Under the pieces are notes generated by a model. The model ran no database searches. It saw only the letters and a program-made list of their open reading frames with translations, and was not told the origin of the DNA. A DNA stretch of 36,081 nucleotides from Pegethrix bostrychoides GSE-TBD4-15B (lineage in GTDB: Bacteria; Cyanobacteriota; Cyanobacteriia; Elainellales; Elainellaceae), in assembly GCA_019359155.1 (NCBI GenBank), contig JAHHHV010000030.1, positions 1-36,081 on the forward strand. The letters run 5' to 3'. The translations under genes and the position numbers were made by a program. Shown one piece after another: positions 33,113 to 36,081 of the stretch (its first letter is position 1; each line of letters opens with the position of its first letter).

Positions 33113-33147
33113 ATATCTACAAGAATTTTCTAAATGCAAGCTTTCCT
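33113..33147. repeat. Direct repeat copy B (candidate attachment site)
   Basis: This copy matches 25625-25659 at 30 of 35 positions without gaps, beginning with ATATCTACAAGA. Together the copies would bound a 7.5-kb segment holding the integrase, XRE regulator, PIN pair, Uma2, TetR/GNAT, TfoX and VOC genes. Confidence 0.4.
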
Positions 33148-33189
33148 GAAATCTGTTGAAGAGTATTAGGTCACTAGCTTTCAGAAGAC

Positions 33190-33301
33190 GGTAGTGCCCT
33201 GAAGGTAAGGTTATAGGCCGCATCATAGACCTGAAGTACTTTGAGAATCTGGTCTTTGGCTTCTTATAGTTCTGGCTCTTCCTTACCTTCAGGGCACTAC
33301 C
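33190..33301. mobile_element. MITE-like insertion, 112 bp, with 8-bp target duplication
   Basis: The ends are perfect 21-bp inverted repeats: GGTAGTGCCCTG... at 33190-33210 and its reverse complement at 33281-33301. The same 8 bases, CAGAAGAC, flank both ends (33182-33189 and 33302-33309), as expected of a target-site duplication. The element is too short for a transposase, so it was probably moved by a full-length IS with the same ends. One reverse-strand frame is open through it, but no family is recognised in it. Confidence 0.75.
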
Positions 33302-33336
33302 CAGAAGACCAATGGCAATTACTTAACTTGCTTCTT

Positions 33337-33594
33337 TCATTGTGGGAGATTGCTGTAGATATTGGTCGTTAACCCTCTACGCTCTAATCCTTCAAGGATA
33401 TTGTGCGATTCAACGAGTTCTCTATTTTCTGGTTTCTGCAACCACTCAAGCAAAGCCTCAACAACGATGTCGCTAAGTGACCAGTCTTTCCCTGAATCCT
33501 TAAAAGGGGCAATTGCCCGAATCAGGAAGTCAATGTCTTGGGGAACCTGTGCTCTGAATTGAACAGTTTTAACCTTAGCCATCGCAGAAGACAT
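33337..33594 (-). CDS. Ribbon-helix-helix-like DNA-binding protein
   Basis: From ATG 33594 (or ATG 33582) the product is about 85 aa. KVKTVQFRAQVPQDIDFLIRAIAPF forms a strand and helix, followed by SLSDIVVEALLEWLQKPENRELVESHNIL, the second helix and tail of a ribbon-helix-helix or plasmid-partition type protein. The longer open frame to 33696 has no support. Neither candidate ATG has a clear ribosome site. It may regulate a nearby small operon or act as an antitoxin without a visible toxin. The MITE sits just after its stop. Confidence 0.6.
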   Translation of the reverse strand: MSSAMAKVKTVQFRAQVPQDIDFLIRAIAPFKDSGKDWSLSDIVVEALLEWLQKPENRELVESHNILEGLERRGLTTNIYSNLPQ

Positions 33595-33753
33595 AGGAGG
33601 AACCGTGCAATTCTGGCATACAGTGAACTGCATTTTGGTAATTCTGTTTTTCTGCTTTTCTGCTATATTGTTTTTATGCAGCAAAAAGTCAAGCAAGAAA
33701 ACGCCCAGAACTGCTGCTGAGTCTGGGCTACCCTGCTCTATGGAGTTAATAAC

Positions 33754-33885
33754 ATGATCACACTCTCAGATGATGAGGTTGCTCTCATCCGCTCGATCCT
33801 GATTGCCCTTAGAGCGATCAAGGTGCGAGATATCGATAGAGCTTTGGTGATCCTCTCCCAAGGCGAGAGGAGGGAAGCTGAATGA
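33754..33885 (+). CDS. Small 43-aa protein, first of a tandem pair
   Basis: ATG 33754 follows GGAG at 33742-33745. The product begins MITLSDDEVALIRSILIALRAIKVRDIDRALVILS. It resembles the beginning of the next protein (MIVLTDAQVVVMHRLLTAV...DVEDALIWLS), and the two genes overlap as ATGA. It is too short for domain assignment. Overlap and similarity support a real gene and a tandem duplication. Confidence 0.55.
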   Translation: MITLSDDEVALIRSILIALRAIKVRDIDRALVILSQGERREAE

Positions 33886-34088
33886 TTGTCCTAACTGACG
33901 CACAGGTGGTTGTGATGCATCGCTTGCTTACGGCTGTTCTGCTCAACGAGTCATACCAACTGGCGGATGTTGAGGATGCCCTAATTTGGCTTTCGCCAGA
34001 GAATCGGCAGATCCTTTGTCCTTTTGATTCACTGTGGGCTAGAAATCTAGCCCAGGAGATTGTGAGGGAACTTAGAATTCAACCCTAA
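33882..34088 (+). CDS. Small 68-aa protein, second of a tandem pair
   Basis: It overlaps the previous stop by four bases and has AGGAGG at 33868-33873 before its ATG. The N-terminal half aligns with the preceding 43-aa product; the rest (SPENRQILCPFDSLWARNLAQEIVRELRIQP) is unique. The helical pattern could be a small dimerising or nucleic-acid-binding protein. No family is recognised. Confidence 0.6.
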   Translation: MIVLTDAQVVVMHRLLTAVLLNESYQLADVEDALIWLSPENRQILCPFDSLWARNLAQEIVRELRIQP

Positions 34089-34365
34089 AATTTAAGTCAA
34101 AGCTTAGATCTTGCCAGGTTTCTTTATAATAGAAGCTTTGGGCTTTGCAGATTGTAAGCTAGGACGTAGATTATAATGCGGTAGCCTCTCTATACAAGAG
34201 GAGGGAATCTGCTGAATTTAGATATGACCTGCGATAATTAGATGAAGGGCACCTGTTAGGCAAAAGCTTTAGTTTTATAATAGTGTTGCAACATGCCTAT
34301 CAAAATAGTATATCTCTCATGAAAGATTTTTAGCAGTGTTAGATAGTTCTAATTAAAGTAAAGCT

Positions 34366-34590
34366 ATGAGCGAAATTACTATTGAAGTGAGTCCAGAAAT
34401 TGCAGCTGCTTATCAGTCCGCATCTCTACAAGAGCGAAAAAAAATTCAATCTATAGTTAGTATCTTGCTTCAGAAGCAAGTAGATAGAGATATTGCCTTA
34501 CTCCGAGAATTGATGGATGAAATCAGTGATAAAGCTAAGTCTAGAGGGCTAACCCCAGAAATTTTAGAGTCAATTCTCAATGAGCAGTGA
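34366..34590 (+). CDS. Antitoxin of the second PIN pair
   Basis: The 74-aa product starts with a strand MSEITIEVSPEIAAAYQSA and then two helices (LQERKKIQSIVSILLQKQVDRD and LLRELMDEISDKAKSRGLTPEILESIL). This matches small cyanobacterial antitoxins that precede COG1569 PIN toxins. Its stop overlaps the toxin start by 11 bases. It would bind and neutralise the toxin. Confidence 0.75.
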   Translation: MSEITIEVSPEIAAAYQSASLQERKKIQSIVSILLQKQVDRDIALLRELMDEISDKAKSRGLTPEILESILNEQ

Positions 34591-34993
34591 ACGTCTATTT
34601 GTGCTTGACACTAATGTCATCGTGAGTGCACTTCTAGCTAAAGAAGGCAAAGCACGAAGGGCTTTAGACAAAGCTCAGCAAAATGGTTTGCTGCTGATGT
34701 CATTACCAGTTTTAGCAGAATTGGAGGAAGTTTTAACTAGACCAAAATTTGATAAATATCTGACCGTGACAGAGCGGAAGCTATTCTTATCAGGATTCGT
34801 TAAGACTGTGCAGTTTGTAGAGATAGAGGAAACGATCAAGATTTGTCGAGACCCCAAAGATGATAAGTACCTAGAGCTGGCTATTAATGGTAAGGCAACC
34901 TGTCTCGTTAGTGGAGACGCTGATTTATTAGTTTTAAACCCATTTGCAGGTATTTCAATCTTAACAGTCCAGGTCTTCTTAGAGTTAAGTTAG
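34580..34993 (+). CDS. PIN-domain toxin (COG1569 type)
   Basis: The 137-aa product has the PIN acids in order: Asp in LFVLDTNVIVSALL, Glu in VLAELEEVL, Asp in CRDPKDDKYLELAI and Asp in CLVSGDADLLVL. The length is normal. It overlaps its antitoxin gene. It is predicted to be a metal-dependent RNase that arrests growth when the antitoxin is lost, and so stabilises the element. Confidence 0.9.
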   Translation: MSSERLFVLDTNVIVSALLAKEGKARRALDKAQQNGLLLMSLPVLAELEEVLTRPKFDKYLTVTERKLFLSGFVKTVQFVEIEETIKICRDPKDDKYLELAINGKATCLVSGDADLLVLNPFAGISILTVQVFLELS

Positions 34994-34998
34994 TTTCT

Positions 34999-35117
34999 CA
35001 TTTCCCCTTAGCTAAAATAGTGGGTACTCCAACTTATCAAGAGTTCGCTTCGCCGCTCCTTCGTCACGCTCTTGACAAGTTGAAGCCTCACCCACTTTGA
35101 AAAGAGGTGGGGAAAAT
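34999..35117. repeat. Fold-back repeat after the PIN toxin gene
   Basis: Nested inverted segments pair across the region: AGTGGGT (35019-35025) with ACCCACT (35090-35096), AACTTATCAAGAG (35031-35043) with CTCTTGACAAGTT (35069-35081, one mismatch), and an outer CATTTCCCC with GGGGAAAATG. The loop is GC-richer than its surroundings. It may be a transcript end or a small foldback or MITE-like sequence. No target duplication was recognised. Confidence 0.6.
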
Positions 35118-35282
35118 GAAAAAAAATTGTTGTTTAGGTTGATTGATATTCATCGCTTTAGGTCGGTGTCTTGCTACTCAGATGAAGAACGCAATCAATT
35201 AATCGATTAACTGGTTTTTAAGATTTTATCCGCCTATCTAAAAATGATTGTATAGACTTTAGGCTTCATGTATAAGGTCTGC

Positions 35283-36081
35283 ATGAGCCTTAAGTTTGAT
35301 AATCATGTTCCAGACAACAATCTAAACTTTAGTTATTCCTGGAGCCTTGATCCTGATACTAACTTTGCATCTTTTAGTTTAGAAGATGGTCAGGAAACTC
35401 AAAGCATACGGGCACAGTATAGCCATGCTCAAATTCGTCAATATTCTCTTCAGATTAGAGACATGCCAGCTGGGGAGAGTCCCCGTGACAAGCTGATACA
35501 ACAAGGTGCTCAAAACCTATCGAACTCAGAGCTGCTTGCGATTTTGGCTGGGATTGGTCAAGGAGCAGGAGGCTTGGGTCAGATTATCTTGCAGGAGCTT
35601 AGCGAAGGTCAGGTTGATCTCCTTAAGAGATTTCAAGATGTCACTCTTGAAGAATTAACCGCTATTTCTGGAATAGGCATTGCCAAGGCAACTACAATCC
35701 TTGCTGCAATTGAGTTTGGTAAGCGGGTTTACCATCTTCGCCCTTCAGAAGGAACTGTGATTGATGACCCAGCCGTTGCAGCCGCTGTCCTATCAGATGA
35801 TTTGATGTGGCAGAACCAGGAACGGGTTGCAACTCTTTTGCTTGATGTGAAACATCGGCTCATTGGTCATCAAGTCATTAGCATCGGCACAGCAACTGAA
35901 GCTCTAGTTCATCCTCGTGAGATCTTTCAAGCGGCACTTCGGCGTGGAGCAATCAGAGTGATTGTTGCTCACAATCATCCTTCTGGAAGCTTAGAACCCA
36001 GTCAAGAAGACTTAGAGCTTACACGTCAGCTTTTGCAAGGTGCACAATTCTTGAGTATTCCTTTGTTAGACCATCTGATCT
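35283..36081 (+). CDS. radC: RadC-like JAB/MPN-domain protein, cut off by the window end
   Basis: The frame is open from ATG 35283 to the window edge, giving 266 residues. It holds the RadC core: [18 protein letters not shown], a helix-hairpin-helix [23 protein letters not shown], and the JAMM metal motif [15 protein letters not shown] with LLDHL at the edge. Usual RadC proteins begin near the YSLQIRDMP segment, so this copy has an N-terminal addition of about 55 residues, unless translation starts later, for example at ATG 35463. RadC genes are frequent on mobile elements; their biochemical role is still uncertain. The last residues lie beyond the window. Confidence 0.85.
   Translation, partial: MSLKFDNHVPDNNLNFSYSWSLDPDTNFASFSLEDGQETQSIRAQYSHAQIRQYSLQIRDMPAGESPRDKLIQQGAQNLSNSELLAILAGIGQGAGGLGQIILQELSEGQVDLLKRFQDVTLEELTAISGIGIAKATTILAAIEFGKRVYHLRPSEGTVIDDPAVAAAVLSDDLMWQNQERVATLLLDVKHRLIGHQVISIGTATEALVHPREIFQAALRRGAIRVIVAHNHPSGSLEPSQEDLELTRQLLQGAQFLSIPLLDHLI

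Noticed and set aside
1-36081. tRNA, rRNA or CRISPR features
   Set aside because: No cloverleaf-like segment, rRNA-like sequence or regularly spaced repeats were seen when reading through the gaps.

Overview
The window is accessory DNA from a cyanobacterium. The evidence is the gene content: two giant STAND ATPases with NB-ARC and WD40 domains and the cyanobacterial tail PRPYEG.NIT, a Uma2 (DUF820) protein, several PIN toxin pairs, and one intact HIP1 octamer (GCGATCGC at 31093-31100). Mobilization genes, an integrase, toxin-antitoxin pairs, an IS remnant and a MITE-like insertion point to a mobilizable plasmid or an integrated element. No rRNA, tRNA or CRISPR array was found.

Layout. 1-5040: the tail of an IS630-type transposase, then a minus-strand pair of a PP2C-like phosphatase and a 1220-aa HTH/NB-ARC/WD40 protein. 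5041-14519, plus strand: a mobilization module with two paralogous small proteins, a candidate oriT, a ribbon-helix-helix protein, a MobF-type relaxase broken by a +1 frameshift, a multi-TM protein, a coupling ATPase without its own membrane anchor, an HTH protein, a lipoprotein, a 4-TM protein, an excisionase-like HTH protein, a perfect 40-bp palindrome, a 311-aa coiled-coil protein and a 49-aa ORF. No mating-pair genes are visible, so transfer would need a helper system. 14516-20186, minus strand: a compact operon of a class III aminotransferase fused to an APH-type kinase, a complete GlmS, a phytanoyl-CoA-type dioxygenase, a DUF218 protein and a small HTH protein. It resembles a small-molecule pathway that I cannot assign. 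20403-24077: a second HTH/NB-ARC/WD40 protein, paralogous to the first and divergent from the metabolic operon.

24344-35000 is a patchwork of small defence and stability genes: a decayed DUF2442 copy, a nucleotidyltransferase with its small partner, an intact DUF2442 gene, a tyrosine recombinase divergent from an XRE/zinc-ribbon regulator, two PIN toxin-antitoxin pairs, a Uma2 protein, a TetR/GNAT divergent pair with a clear operator, TfoX-like and VOC proteins, a perfect 46-bp palindrome, a MITE-like insertion with an 8-bp target duplication, and several small proteins. A radC-like gene runs off the right edge from 35283.

The features most worth a second look are the tandem Walker A motif in both STAND proteins, the aminotransferase-kinase/GlmS/dioxygenase operon between them, the frameshifted relaxase beside an anchorless coupling protein, the two long perfect palindromes, and the 35-bp direct repeat that may bound an integrase-borne segment.
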